Positions 6,755-14,521 are shown, counted from the first letter of the stretch. The stretch is 24,882 bases of DNA from CAZWLD01 sp964634685 (GCA_964634685.1 CAZWLD010000034.1:1-24882), one strand, 5' to 3'. Made by a program: numbers and translations. Notes: a model not told the origin generated them from the letters alone.

Positions 6755-7052
6755 ATCGTTAATTCTTTAATTATAATCGTTGATTCATCAATTATTATCG
6801 TTAATTCTTTAAAATAATCGTTGATTCTCAATAAAAATCGTTAATTCTTCAACAAATATCGTTGATTCTCAATAAAAATCGTTAATTCTTCAACAAATAT
6901 CGTTGATTCTTTAATTATCATCGTTAATTCTTTAAAATAATCGTTAATTCTTTAATTATAATCGTTGATTCTTCAATTATTATCGTTAATTCTTTAAAAT
7001 AATCGTTGATTCTCAATAAAAACCGTTAATTCTCAAATATTTATCGTTTAGG
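6755..7052 (+). repeat. Tandem array of 14 units of 20-21 bp plus a partial unit
   Basis: Each unit begins with the 12-bp core ATCGTTRATTCT (one unit ATCGTTGATTCA, one ACCGTTAATTCT) and continues with 8-9 AT-rich bases. Unit starts are at 6755, 6776, 6797, 6817, 6837, 6858, 6878, 6899, 6920, 6940, 6961, 6982, 7002 and 7022, with a partial unit at 7043. The mean period is about 20.6 bp, close to two helical turns. The seventh base of the core alternates A and G along most of the array, giving a higher-order unit of about 41 bp. The period is not a multiple of three and stops occur in all frames, so it is not coding. Unlike CRISPR, there are no unique spacers. A protein-binding array (iteron- or centromere-like) is a reasonable guess. 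Confidence 0.9.
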
Positions 7053-7088
7053 CGAGATTACCCGTATTACTTTTCAATATCATTAAAA

Positions 7089-7179
7089 GTGTGTAATAAA
7101 GGGGTAATAAAGGGGTAATAAAGTGGGTAATAAAGTGGGTAATAAAATGGTAAAGGTGGGTGATAAAGTGGGTGATAAA
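7089..7179 (+). repeat. Short tandem repeats of 11-12 bp (VGNK/VGDK coding repeats)
   Basis: Units run in order: one of 12 bp (7089), two of 11 bp (7101 and 7112, GGGGTAATAAA), two of 12 bp (7123 and 7135, GTGGGTAATAAA), a 9-bp break (7147), then two of 12 bp (7156 and 7168, GTGGGTGATAAA). The 12-bp form encodes V-G-N/D-K. Each 11-bp unit has lost one base and shifts the frame, so only the array from 7123 onward reads into the winged-helix domain. Confidence 0.85.
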
Positions 7180-7371
7180 ATCTTAAATAAATCCCAAACT
7201 AAGGTGTTAGCTGAAATTAGAAACAATCCTAATGTTACAAAACGACAGTTAGTTACCTTGTGTGATCTTAAAAAGACCTCGATAGATAATTATTTGACAA
7301 AATTAAAAAACTTAGGTTACATTAAGAGAGTTGGTTCAAATAAGACTGGATACTGGGAAGTATTGAAGTAA
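7123..7371 (+). pseudogene. C-terminal winged-helix fragment of an AlbA_2/ATPase-type transcriptional regulator
   Basis: The 82 residues begin with VGNK/VGDK linker repeats and continue into a winged-helix domain (about residues 25-82: KSQTKVLAEI, TKRQLVTLC, KKTSIDNYLTKLKNLGYIKRVGS, TGYWEVLK). The same repeat-linker plus winged-helix tail is known from the C-terminus of large AlbA_2 (Schlafen-type) DNA-binding/ATPase regulators of about 400-500 residues. The N-terminal domains are absent: upstream is the 20-21 bp repeat array, and the two 11-bp repeat units break the frame. The start could be GTG 7123 or ATG 7147, and neither has a clear ribosome binding site. It is probably a remnant, though a small translated DNA-binding protein cannot be excluded. 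Confidence 0.6.
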
Positions 7372-7443
7372 AGATTTATCCAATGTTTATTTTCCCTATA
7401 ATAGTTTAATGATTTCTATTATTTTTTATATCAACAAGATTAA

Positions 7444-7482
7444 AAGCCTTACTGCATTTCTTGCAATAAGGCTTAATTTTTT
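7444..7482 (+). terminator. Terminator between the winged-helix fragment and ispH
   Basis: AAGCCTTACTGCA pairs with TGCAATAAGGCTT (one mismatch) over a short loop, then six T. A four-T run on the opposite side means it could also serve ispH on the minus strand. Confidence 0.8.
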
Positions 7483-7550
7483 GTTGTTGAAATGTTGATT
7501 TTTTATCTAAATCATTTAGCTTTTTCTAGGAAAAAAAGCATTTGTAAAGC

Positions 7551-8447
7551 TTATAGCTTTACCTCAGGGTATTTTCGATTTTCGTGTGTTTTGGGATCGT
7601 TAAAATCAAATTGTTGTAAATATGTGAAGCAGTCGTCGATGATTTCCTTTGGCGTTGAGGCTCCAGCTGATATTGAGACATGCCTGATTTCCTTTAAATC
7701 AAGGGGATTGATATCCATAACATTTTCAATCATAATGGTTTTGACATATTCACTAGAAACCTCAAAAAGCTTTTTGGTGTTGGAGCTTTTTTTATCACCA
7801 ATAATGTAACATAAATCAGAATTATTGTTCAACAAAGCCTTTTGCCGGTTTGTTGTCGCATGACAGCGCTCATTATCAATAATTGGATTGGTGAAGATTA
7901 TTTTGGCATAATCGTAGATATTAGAAACATCAGATAAAGAGAGGGTTGTTTGATTTGATATATAAATATTCCCGTCTTTGATTTTATCTAAATCTTCCTT
8001 TTTTTCAATCAAAATGATATTTTTATCGATGCCTAAAACTCCTTCGACCTCGGGATGGTTTTTTTGACCGATGTATAGGCATGTATAACCTAAGCCTAAA
8101 TATTTTTGATAGCTTTCGTGGATATTTAAAACATCGCGACAGGTCGCGTCTATGACGTTTAGGCCTTTTTTTTGAGCTTTTTGATAGACAATTGGGCTAA
8201 CGCCATGGGCGGTAAAAATAACGGTTCCTTCGTCTATTTCATCGAGCAATTCGAGTCTTGTTTTTCCTTTGTCATCTAAAGTAATACAGCCTAAATTATT
8301 GAAGGCTTCGACAATAAAACGATTGTGAATGATTGAGCCTAAAATGTAGATTGGTTTTTTTTCATTTTGACTGGCTTTTTTGGCTGTTTCGATGGCTTTT
8401 ATTACGCCATGGCAATAGCCTAAGGGTGTTAACTTTGTAACCTGCAT
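7551..8447 (-). CDS. ispH: 4-hydroxy-3-methylbut-2-enyl diphosphate reductase (IspH/LytB)
   Basis: Last enzyme of the MEP isoprenoid pathway, a cytosolic [4Fe-4S] enzyme that reduces HMBPP to IPP and DMAPP. The three cluster cysteines are present: C12 (PLGYCHGV), C103 (DATCRDV) and C195 (NERCHATTNRQ). Conserved histidines are H41, H81 (TAHGV) and H131 in NHPEVEG, which also carries the catalytic Glu. SAGASTP (260-266) is the C-terminal signature. At 298 residues it is of normal length. AGGTGA precedes the ATG. It is divergent from cshB, 107 bp away; in B. subtilis ispH (yqfP) also neighbours cshB and nfo. Confidence 0.96.
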   Translation of the reverse strand: MQVTKLTPLGYCHGVIKAIETAKKASQNEKKPIYILGSIIHNRFIVEAFNNLGCITLDDKGKTRLELLDEIDEGTVIFTAHGVSPIVYQKAQKKGLNVIDATCRDVLNIHESYQKYLGLGYTCLYIGQKNHPEVEGVLGIDKNIILIEKKEDLDKIKDGNIYISNQTTLSLSDVSNIYDYAKIIFTNPIIDNERCHATTNRQKALLNNNSDLCYIIGDKKSSNTKKLFEVSSEYVKTIMIENVMDINPLDLKEIRHVSISAGASTPKEIIDDCFTYLQQFDFNDPKTHENRKYPEVKL

Positions 8448-8554
8448 ATAAAAATCACCTAGTTAAATTATAATATCGATAGGGCTTTTTTTCAAGTTTT
8501 AGTTTTCAAGGAGGAATTTTTGTGATAAAATGATTAAAGAAATGAGGTTTTAAA

Positions 8555-9697
8555 ATGCAATTCGATCAATTTGAGGTTAAGGATTTTGTTTTTGAATATT
8601 TAAAAAGCAAGAATTTTACGGCATTAACACCAATTCAAAAAGAGGTCTTAACCAATTTAAAGAAAAACAACAATATGCTTTGTCAATCAAAAACGGGTTC
8701 AGGTAAAACTTTAGCCTTTTTGATTCCTATTTTTAATAAGCTTGATTTAAATAAGCAAGAGGTATCGGCGGTCATTTGTGCACCGACGCGGGAGCTTGCG
8801 TTGCAAATTTATAATGTTGCGATTGAGGTGGGGGCTTTTGCGCCAAAGAAAATCGATATAAGGGTTTATGCGGGCGGAACTAATCGAAATGATGAAATTC
8901 AAAGGCTTGAAAACAAAACTCCGCAAATCGTGATTGGAACGCCAGGAAAGATTTTGGATTTAGCTAAAAAGGCTAATGCTCTTCCGATTTATCAGGCTAA
9001 TTTTTTGGTTGTGGATGAGGCAGATATGTGCTTTGATAGCGGCTTTATCCAAGATTTAGATGATATCAATAAGCTTATAAAAAATAAAAAGACAATGATT
9101 TTTTCCGCAACCATCAATGATGGTTTAAAAAATTCATTGGCGAAATATTTACAAACAAAATTGATTATTAGAATCGATGAAAAGGAGCTTCAAAACTTAA
9201 ATATTGAGCATTGGTTGATTCCTGTAAAATCAAAAACCAAGCTTGATGTTTTGGGTGAGATTTTTCAAATCATCAATCCCTATTTAGCTTTGGTTTTTGC
9301 GAATACCAAGGAAAGAGTAGAGATGGTTTTTGAATATTTGAAAAATCAAGGCTACAAGGTTGCGATTATTCATGGGGGCTTAGATCCAAGAGAGCGAAAA
9401 AGAGTCATGAAGCAAATTCATGATTTGAAATATCAATACATTGTGGCTTCGGACATTGCGGCGCGTGGTATTGATATTGAGGGTGTTTCTCACATCATTA
9501 ATTTTGATTTGCCAAGTGATTATGAATTCTATATTCATAGAACCGGAAGAACGGGTAGAGCCAATATGGATGGAATAGCAATTTCGATTTATGATTTTGA
9601 TAATCAGGATTATATCAATAAAATTGAAAAGAAAGGAGTCAAATTCATCTCTAAGGAAATCAAAAATGGTGAATTTGTCGAGAAGAAGAAAAGATGA
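8555..9697 (+). CDS. cshB: DEAD-box RNA helicase, CshB-like
   Basis: ATP-dependent RNA helicase likely acting in ribosome biogenesis or mRNA turnover and cold adaptation. Motifs in order: Q-motif region with TPIQ (25-28), Walker A QSKTGSGKT (44-52), PTREL (77-81), GG (107-108), TPGK (129-132), DEAD (154-157), SAT (184-186), then VFANTKERVE, SDIAARGIDIEG and HRTGRTGR in the second RecA domain. At 380 residues it is a minimal helicase with only a short basic tail (KKKR), shorter than B. subtilis CshB (about 438). GAGG lies before the ATG. The stop overlaps the nfo start as ATGA, so the two are coupled. Confidence 0.92.
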   Translation: MQFDQFEVKDFVFEYLKSKNFTALTPIQKEVLTNLKKNNNMLCQSKTGSGKTLAFLIPIFNKLDLNKQEVSAVICAPTRELALQIYNVAIEVGAFAPKKIDIRVYAGGTNRNDEIQRLENKTPQIVIGTPGKILDLAKKANALPIYQANFLVVDEADMCFDSGFIQDLDDINKLIKNKKTMIFSATINDGLKNSLAKYLQTKLIIRIDEKELQNLNIEHWLIPVKSKTKLDVLGEIFQIINPYLALVFANTKERVEMVFEYLKNQGYKVAIIHGGLDPRERKRVMKQIHDLKYQYIVASDIAARGIDIEGVSHIINFDLPSDYEFYIHRTGRTGRANMDGIAISIYDFDNQDYINKIEKKGVKFISKEIKNGEFVEKKKR

Positions 9698-10536
9698 TCA
9701 AGTTAGGTAGTCATGTTGGATGCAGTGGAGCAAATATGCTTTTAGATTCCGTTAATGAGGCTTTAAGCTATGGAGCTAATTGTTTAATGCTTTATACGGG
9801 AGCTCCACAAAATACAATTAGAAAGCCATTGTCTCAAATGAAGATTAAAGAGGCAAATGAATTATTAGAAAAAAACAATATGAGCGCTTTAGATATTGTT
9901 GTTCATGCGCCTTATATTGTCAATTTAGCCAATCCCGATTTAGAAAAAAGAAATTTTGCGATTGCTTTTTTATCTGAAGAAATCAAGAGAACATATGCGA
10001 TTGGGTCAAAGCTAATTGTTCTTCATCCAGGCTGTTATTTAAAACAAACCGTAGAGGAAGGTATTTCTTTAATTGCTTATGGAATCAATAAAATGATTGA
10101 AAATACGAAAGAAACTGATGTGATCATTTTGTTAGAAACGATGGCCGGAAAAGGAACAGAGGTTGGTAGAACCTTTGAAGAATTGAAGCAAATCATTGAT
10201 TTGGTTTCTGACAAAACAAGAATTGGTGTTTGTTTTGACACATGCCATACCAATGATGCTGGATATGATTTGACTCATTATGAAGAGGTCATTCAAAAAT
10301 TTGATGAAATCATTGGCATTGATATGATCAAATGCTTCCACATCAATGATAGTAAAAATCCTTTAGGCAGTCACAAGGATCGTCATGCGAATATTGGTGA
10401 GGGATCTTTGGGACTCGAGCTTTTGAAAAAAATAGTTCATGATGAAAGGTTTGTAAATATTCCTCATATTTTAGAAACACCATATATAGATGGAGTTGCG
10501 CCATACAAGGAAGAAATAGAACTTTTATTAAAGTAG
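9694..10536 (+). CDS. nfo: Endonuclease IV (AP endonuclease, Nfo)
   Basis: Zinc-dependent AP endonuclease that incises DNA 5' to abasic sites in base excision repair. All nine metal ligands of the family can be placed: H71 (VHAPY), H111 (LHPG), E148 (LLETMAG), D182 and H185 (CFDTCH), H216 (FHINDS), D229 and H231 (KDRHANIGEG), and E261 (ILETPY). At 280 residues it has the usual length. It begins inside the last codons of cshB (4-bp overlap). The pair matches yqfR-yqfS of B. subtilis. Confidence 0.96.
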   Translation: MIKLGSHVGCSGANMLLDSVNEALSYGANCLMLYTGAPQNTIRKPLSQMKIKEANELLEKNNMSALDIVVHAPYIVNLANPDLEKRNFAIAFLSEEIKRTYAIGSKLIVLHPGCYLKQTVEEGISLIAYGINKMIENTKETDVIILLETMAGKGTEVGRTFEELKQIIDLVSDKTRIGVCFDTCHTNDAGYDLTHYEEVIQKFDEIIGIDMIKCFHINDSKNPLGSHKDRHANIGEGSLGLELLKKIVHDERFVNIPHILETPYIDGVAPYKEEIELLLK

Positions 10537-10540
10537 AAAC

Positions 10541-10574
10541 AAAGAAATTCAAAAAAAATTGAATTTCTTTTTTA
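10541..10574. terminator. Bidirectional terminator between nfo and the small pilin gene
   Basis: A 12-bp perfect stem, AAAGAAATTCAA with TTGAATTTCTTT, over an A6 loop, followed by T on the plus strand. It lies directly between two converging genes. Confidence 0.82.
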
Positions 10575-10970
10575 GTGCGCTTTTGCGCTTTCTAATGTTG
10601 AATAGGCTTCAAAGGTTCCACCTGTGTAAACCAAATAATAATCGTCAATTTTAATAATATTATCAATGTCATTATTGTCTTTAATGATTAAGCTATTGTT
10701 TTCAAATTCAAAAACAATGTTGGTATTTTTATTCATTGTTGGACCTTCCAAAAATTCACTTAAATCATTGATAGTGAAGGTACCGCTTTCTATATGATTT
10801 ATTTGAGAATAATTAAATCCCGCATCATAGATATCATTTGATGCTTGAATGGCAGTTTGTTTTCTTGAATCATCAATGATTTTTGATACAGCAATTCCAC
10901 CAACAGAAATGATGATTCCCATAATGACAATAACAGCAATCAATTCAACTAAAGATACACCTTTTTTCAT
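10572..10970 (-). CDS. Small type IV pilin-like protein (single-gene unit)
   Basis: 132 residues with a textbook prepilin signal: short leader MKKG, then VSLVELIAVIVIMGII with Glu at +5. The first 30 residues are nearly the same as those of the major pilin at 19253, so the two are paralogues. The C-terminal half carries SGTFTIND (62-69) and YSTLESAK (123-130), shared with the 128-residue protein at 12994. It has its own strong promoter, GGAGGAG as ribosome binding site, and a terminator at its end, so it is expressed separately from the other minor pilins. It could be an alternative major pilin or a minor pilin. Confidence 0.87.
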   Translation of the reverse strand: MKKGVSLVELIAVIVIMGIIISVGGIAVSKIIDDSRKQTAIQASNDIYDAGFNYSQINHIESGTFTINDLSEFLEGPTMNKNTNIVFEFENNSLIIKDNNDIDNIIKIDDYYLVYTGGTFEAYSTLESAKAH

Positions 10971-10991
10971 ATATTACTCCTCCCAAACTAC

Positions 10992-11019
10992 ATTGTACGC
11001 TTTTTTTGATTTCTGTCAA
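10992..11019 (-). promoter_or_regulatory. Sigma-A promoter of the small pilin gene
   Basis: On the minus strand a consensus TTGACA (plus-strand 11014-11019), a 16-bp spacer and TACAAT (10992-10997). Confidence 0.8.
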
Positions 11020-11072
11020 GAAAATACTTTATTTTAATAAAGAAAATTTATATTAATATAATATATATAATA

Positions 11073-11104
11073 AAAGAAGAGCTCTTTAAACAGAACTCTT
11101 CTTT
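11073..11104 (-). terminator. Terminator of the 599-residue pilin-like gene
   Basis: AAAGAAGAG pairs with CTCTTCTTT around an AT-rich loop, with a short T-rich tract on the minus strand; it begins 4 bp after the stop. Confidence 0.7.
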
Positions 11105-11107
11105 ATA

Positions 11108-12907
11108 TTAAGCAGTATAATATTTTCTAACATTATTATGGTAAGATTCGCTTACTCCCTGAGTTAAGACATTTGGAAGACCAAACTGGTCGGCATTTTT
11201 AATTTCAGATTTATCAATTGTTCCGACATCAGCATCAATTCCTACCCAATCAAAAATAGATTGTAGAACGGGATGTCGCTCTTGATTATACACTGAATCA
11301 ACCTTTCTAGCTATCTCATCATTATAATCTTCATTAGTAGTGAAGATATTGGCTTTCAATTGAGCTACTCCAAATTGAGATGGTGGATTATATTTAAAAT
11401 CGGTATCAAATATTATAAATAAATATCCCATTTGACCATTACTAAATAAGGTATCGAATATATTGTTTTTATTAGAAAAGTAGACATTATCTGCGAACAA
11501 GAATGTTGGTCGACCATCGCCACTATCTTGCTTTCCTAAAGCCATATATGAATCTCTTAAGTCAATTGTATTATCAGCATACACTGTCATTGAGGTTGGA
11601 ACGTCAGTTACACCAAGGTTAGATGAGTCATTTAAGGAAACTATAAAATCATTGTTTGTAATAAAATTTCCATATAATTTTCCTTCTGGTATTTCTGTTA
11701 TCCTTTGGATTCCGCTTGTTAATCCACTATAATATCCTACAAAATTTCCTGATATATTAATAGATCCACCACAAATGACATTGGATTTATATGAACAATT
11801 GATATACGGAAATTGCCCTGAATTATTTATTATAATATCTCCTTTTACGACTAAAAGTGCACCATCAGCCAAAGTTAATTTAGTAGCGTAATAATAAGTA
11901 TATTTTTCGAGAAAGATACTTAGTCTTTTACTTTCTGCTTTCGTGTAATTCATAATTAAATCTCCATTAACATATACTATGGCATTTTCTTTTAATTCTA
12001 AAGTATATTGCTTTTGTGATCCTAAATTTAAATCACCATTAATGTATGTTATTGAATCTTTTGAAAAAGTGTTTTTGTAACTTAATTTGTCCCAAGTTGA
12101 TCCTTGAGCGTTAAATACGCTGCTTGAAGGAATACAGTTGGCAATTGATAAGTTCATTAATCCTTTACCTGCATATGAGCCTTTACCGTCAACGTATGTG
12201 GTTTTATATCTTGTTGATGTTTCACCATCTACAGTATATTCTTCAAATAAATTCGGATTTTCTTCCCTTGTTTCAGGAAGTAAAGTATTATACATACTAG
12301 TGTTTAAATCGCTAGCAGCATCACGCTCACTTTTTATTGAGGAATTGATATTAGTGCGCACTGGTCCGTTATTTTTCTTTGAGTTATAATATAAATTTTG
12401 TTCATATATATAGCTAGAAGCTAAAAAGCCAGTTTTATATACGAATCCTAAGTTGGTATCTTCCCCAAATAAAACATCACTTAATGCTTGCTGAGTTCCG
12501 GAAGAAGATAGGAAACAACATATATAAAATCCTTGTTTTCTTAACGTTACTTGATATCCATCGACTTCTCCACCATCCAATTGAATAGTAACTTTGTCTG
12601 AAATATCAGTATCGGTGACTTCATCAATTTCAAAAATGCTTGGTAATCCAATTGTTTCATTAATTCCAGTCGCGGTAATATTATTGACCAAAATGGTTTT
12701 ATCTTCGCTAACAGATTTAATCAAATAATTAGCTGCACTTTTTAATTTTGATTCAATATTAGAATACTCCTTGTTACTTAGCAAATGCTTATTAACTAGA
12801 ATAGAATTGTTTGAAGCCATCATCAAAACAGTTGTTGCCATAATGGTACACATGATTATAGTTCCAACTACTGTTACAAATGATGCTCCTTTTTTATTTT
12901 TAATCAT
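11108..12907 (-). CDS. Large pilin-like protein, candidate pilus tip subunit (PilX/GspK position)
   Basis: 599 residues. The N-terminus is prepilin-like: leader MIKNKKG, then ASFVTVVGTIIMCTIMATTV. Position +5 is Thr instead of Glu. The large exported domain contains GD/GG turns preceded by hydrophobic strands (INGD 289-292, VNGD 313-316, VKGD 354-357, GGSINISGNF 380-389, then GNFITNNDFIVS), suggesting stacked beta-strand (beta-helix-like or polymer-forming) repeats. In type II secretion the tip pseudopilin GspK also lacks Glu5 and is much larger than the other subunits. It is encoded after GspI- and GspJ-like genes, as here. AAGGAGG precedes the ATG, and the gene has its own promoter. The function is inferred from position and N-terminus only. 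Confidence 0.75.
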   Translation of the reverse strand: MIKNKKGASFVTVVGTIIMCTIMATTVLMMASNNSILVNKHLLSNKEYSNIESKLKSAANYLIKSVSEDKTILVNNITATGINETIGLPSIFEIDEVTDTDISDKVTIQLDGGEVDGYQVTLRKQGFYICCFLSSSGTQQALSDVLFGEDTNLGFVYKTGFLASSYIYEQNLYYNSKKNNGPVRTNINSSIKSERDAASDLNTSMYNTLLPETREENPNLFEEYTVDGETSTRYKTTYVDGKGSYAGKGLMNLSIANCIPSSSVFNAQGSTWDKLSYKNTFSKDSITYINGDLNLGSQKQYTLELKENAIVYVNGDLIMNYTKAESKRLSIFLEKYTYYYATKLTLADGALLVVKGDIIINNSGQFPYINCSYKSNVICGGSINISGNFVGYYSGLTSGIQRITEIPEGKLYGNFITNNDFIVSLNDSSNLGVTDVPTSMTVYADNTIDLRDSYMALGKQDSGDGRPTFLFADNVYFSNKNNIFDTLFSNGQMGYLFIIFDTDFKYNPPSQFGVAQLKANIFTTNEDYNDEIARKVDSVYNQERHPVLQSIFDWVGIDADVGTIDKSEIKNADQFGLPNVLTQGVSESYHNNVRKYYTA

Positions 12908-12928
12908 AATGGATACCTCCTTAATTTT

Positions 12929-12957
12929 AGTATATCACGCATTTTAAAAAATGTCCA
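12929..12957 (-). promoter_or_regulatory. Extended -10 promoter of the 599-residue pilin-like gene
   Basis: On the minus strand TGGACA (plus-strand 12952-12957), a 17-bp spacer and TATACT (12929-12934) preceded by TGA, giving an extended -10. Confidence 0.65.
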
Positions 12958-12993
12958 CAATTTAGATAATAGTATAATAATTATAATACATAA

Positions 12994-13380
12994 TCAAGAT
13001 AATGCATCTTTGGCTTGTTCTAGTGTATCATACCCTCTAAAAGCATTACCTTTCAATGCACAAAAGCACTTTTCTATGTAAACAACATTTTCTACTTTAT
13101 TTGAATCATAAATCTTTAGAATTTTGCCATCATATTTAAAGTAAATTGTTGGATTCAATTCAAGTGATTCGGGTTCCAAATAATCTGAAATGTCATTGAT
13201 TGTAAAGGTTCCTGAAGGATAAGATGTATTTAAGATAAATAATTCAGCTGCACGATAAATCTCTGAAGCCATAATGCATGAGTTATTTTGTTTAACATCT
13301 TTAATAATCGTTGGTGTTAGAAATCCAGCAAAAACAAGTAGAAGAATGAATGTAATGATTAAGGGTCTAAACTGTTTCAT
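12994..13380 (-). CDS. Pilin-like protein lacking a prepilin cleavage motif
   Basis: 128 residues. The C-terminal domain is clearly related to the pilin at 10572: SGTFTIND (56-63 here, 62-69 there), an ILKIYDSN strand and the final YDTLEQAK. The N-terminus (MKQFRPLIITFILLLVFAGFLTPTII) is hydrophobic but has no KG/F-VSLVE type cleavage site and no Glu5. It should therefore stay as an ordinary membrane-anchored or signal-anchored protein. It starts 2 bp after the stop of the PilW-like gene with no good ribosome binding site of its own, so it is probably coupled to it. Three cysteines (35, 105, 107) could form a disulfide outside the cell. It may be an accessory subunit or a chaperone mimicking a pilin. 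Confidence 0.72.
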   Translation of the reverse strand: MKQFRPLIITFILLLVFAGFLTPTIIKDVKQNNSCIMASEIYRAAELFILNTSYPSGTFTINDISDYLEPESLELNPTIYFKYDGKILKIYDSNKVENVVYIEKCFCALKGNAFRGYDTLEQAKDALS

Positions 13381-13382
13381 AT

Positions 13383-14015
13383 TTATGGAGTTATATCAGT
13401 AGCACTAGTAACTATTGGAAAAGAAATTGGAATCTCAACAATTTTTGGGGAAATAGTAACGATGTTAAATTTAAGTAAATATGCAGTTACCTTTTGTGTT
13501 CCGCCAGATACAACTTTTTCAATAGGTTCGGCTGATAATTCAGTTTTATCAAGATCAAGCTTATAAAAATCAAGATTTAATGTCTTTGTATATGATGCAG
13601 GATAAGGGTGAACAAATCCCTCAACAGTTGAAGATCCAGGAAGATATTTGATTTGTATTTCTTGTGTATCAAGAACTGTGATAGAAAGACTATCGGGTGT
13701 AGTTAACTTGTATTTTACGCTGATTCCTTCAGCGTTATCAGCATATACTACGTCTCTAGTCAAAACAAGTTTTTGTGTATTGGAATTAGCACTATCAACA
13801 CCTGTTGGATTCCAACCAGATATTTCATTACCTAGGGTTTTGATTATGGTCATTGATACATTGTTTTGTGAAGTGACTGTAGAAGTAAGTTGATATGATC
13901 TAAAAACGAAAAACATAATTGAAAATAGGGTTACTGATACGATTCCCATAATTGTAACAGAGGCAATCAATTCTACCAATACGACACCCTTTTTTTTAGA
14001 TTGCATAGAATTCAT
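13383..14015 (-). CDS. Minor pilin, PilW/GspJ-like
   Basis: 210 residues with a class III prepilin signal: leader MNSMQSKKKG, then VVLVELIASVTIMGIVSV with Glu at +5. The helix is followed by a beta-rich exported domain ending in a hydrophobic strand. Length and position after the PilV/GspI-like gene fit the PilW/GspJ class. GGAGGTG lies 7 bp before the chosen ATG. The start overlaps the preceding gene by 20 bp, so translation is coupled. The assignment to PilW/GspJ rests on order and size, since minor pilins diverge strongly. Confidence 0.8.
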   Translation of the reverse strand: MNSMQSKKKGVVLVELIASVTIMGIVSVTLFSIMFFVFRSYQLTSTVTSQNNVSMTIIKTLGNEISGWNPTGVDSANSNTQKLVLTRDVVYADNAEGISVKYKLTTPDSLSITVLDTQEIQIKYLPGSSTVEGFVHPYPASYTKTLNLDFYKLDLDKTELSAEPIEKVVSGGTQKVTAYLLKFNIVTISPKIVEIPISFPIVTSATDITP

Positions 14016-14490
14016 AGCTTAACACCTCCGATTTAGTAGGCAAATACTGGGCATAAACATTTACTGTGTAAAAATTTACAGTTCCTTTTGCCTCTTTTAT
14101 GATTTCGATAGTTATATTTTCTTTGTTGAAGATATGATTATCAAAGGAGAGTAATTGATCAGCGTAGTATTTATATGTCAAAGAGTTGTTAGTTAACAGA
14201 CTAGATATAGCAGAGATTCCGTTATCACCAGAAGCGGTAAAGGTGTTACTAGATATATAGGCTGAGCATGAATCAAATTTAGAATCAAAGCCATCGACAT
14301 TGATATCAGTTTGTAAAGCATTAATATAATATTCGCATGCTGTTTGTGCTAGTAATTTTTCTTTATTATTTGTTGAAATTCTAACTGAGTTCAACATTGT
14401 TCCAGTTATTGTGACAGCAGCAATACTAATTAATATTACAGCACCAAGGGCATCAACTAGTCCAAAACCTCTTTTATTTTTCAGTAACAT
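13996..14490 (-). CDS. Minor pilin, PilV/GspI-like, with Asp at +5
   Basis: 164 residues and the first gene of the minus-strand minor-pilin unit. The leader MLLKNKRG is followed by FGLVDALGAVILISIAAVTI. Phe at +1 is canonical, but +5 is Asp instead of Glu. The FGLVDAL pattern is that of PilV/GspI-class minor pilins. Glu5 normally neutralises the N-terminus of the neighbouring subunit in the fibre, and Asp would keep the charge. AAAGGAGGT precedes the ATG. Its promoter is at 14522-14550. Confidence 0.8.
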   Translation of the reverse strand: MLLKNKRGFGLVDALGAVILISIAAVTITGTMLNSVRISTNNKEKLLAQTACEYYINALQTDINVDGFDSKFDSCSAYISSNTFTASGDNGISAISSLLTNNSLTYKYYADQLLSFDNHIFNKENITIEIIKEAKGTVNFYTVNVYAQYLPTKSEVLSYEFYAI

Positions 14491-14521
14491 AATTTAGACC
14501 TCCTTTAATATATACAATACT

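Noticed and set aside
6755..7052. The repeat array as a CRISPR
   Set aside because: Repeats are contiguous with only 8-9 bp between cores, the intervening bases are themselves repeated, and no cas genes are present.
7504..7545. Second terminator for ispH on the minus strand
   Set aside because: Small AAGC/GCTT and GCTTTTT hairpins can be drawn, but they are weak and mutually overlapping. The hairpin at 7444-7474 is the better candidate.
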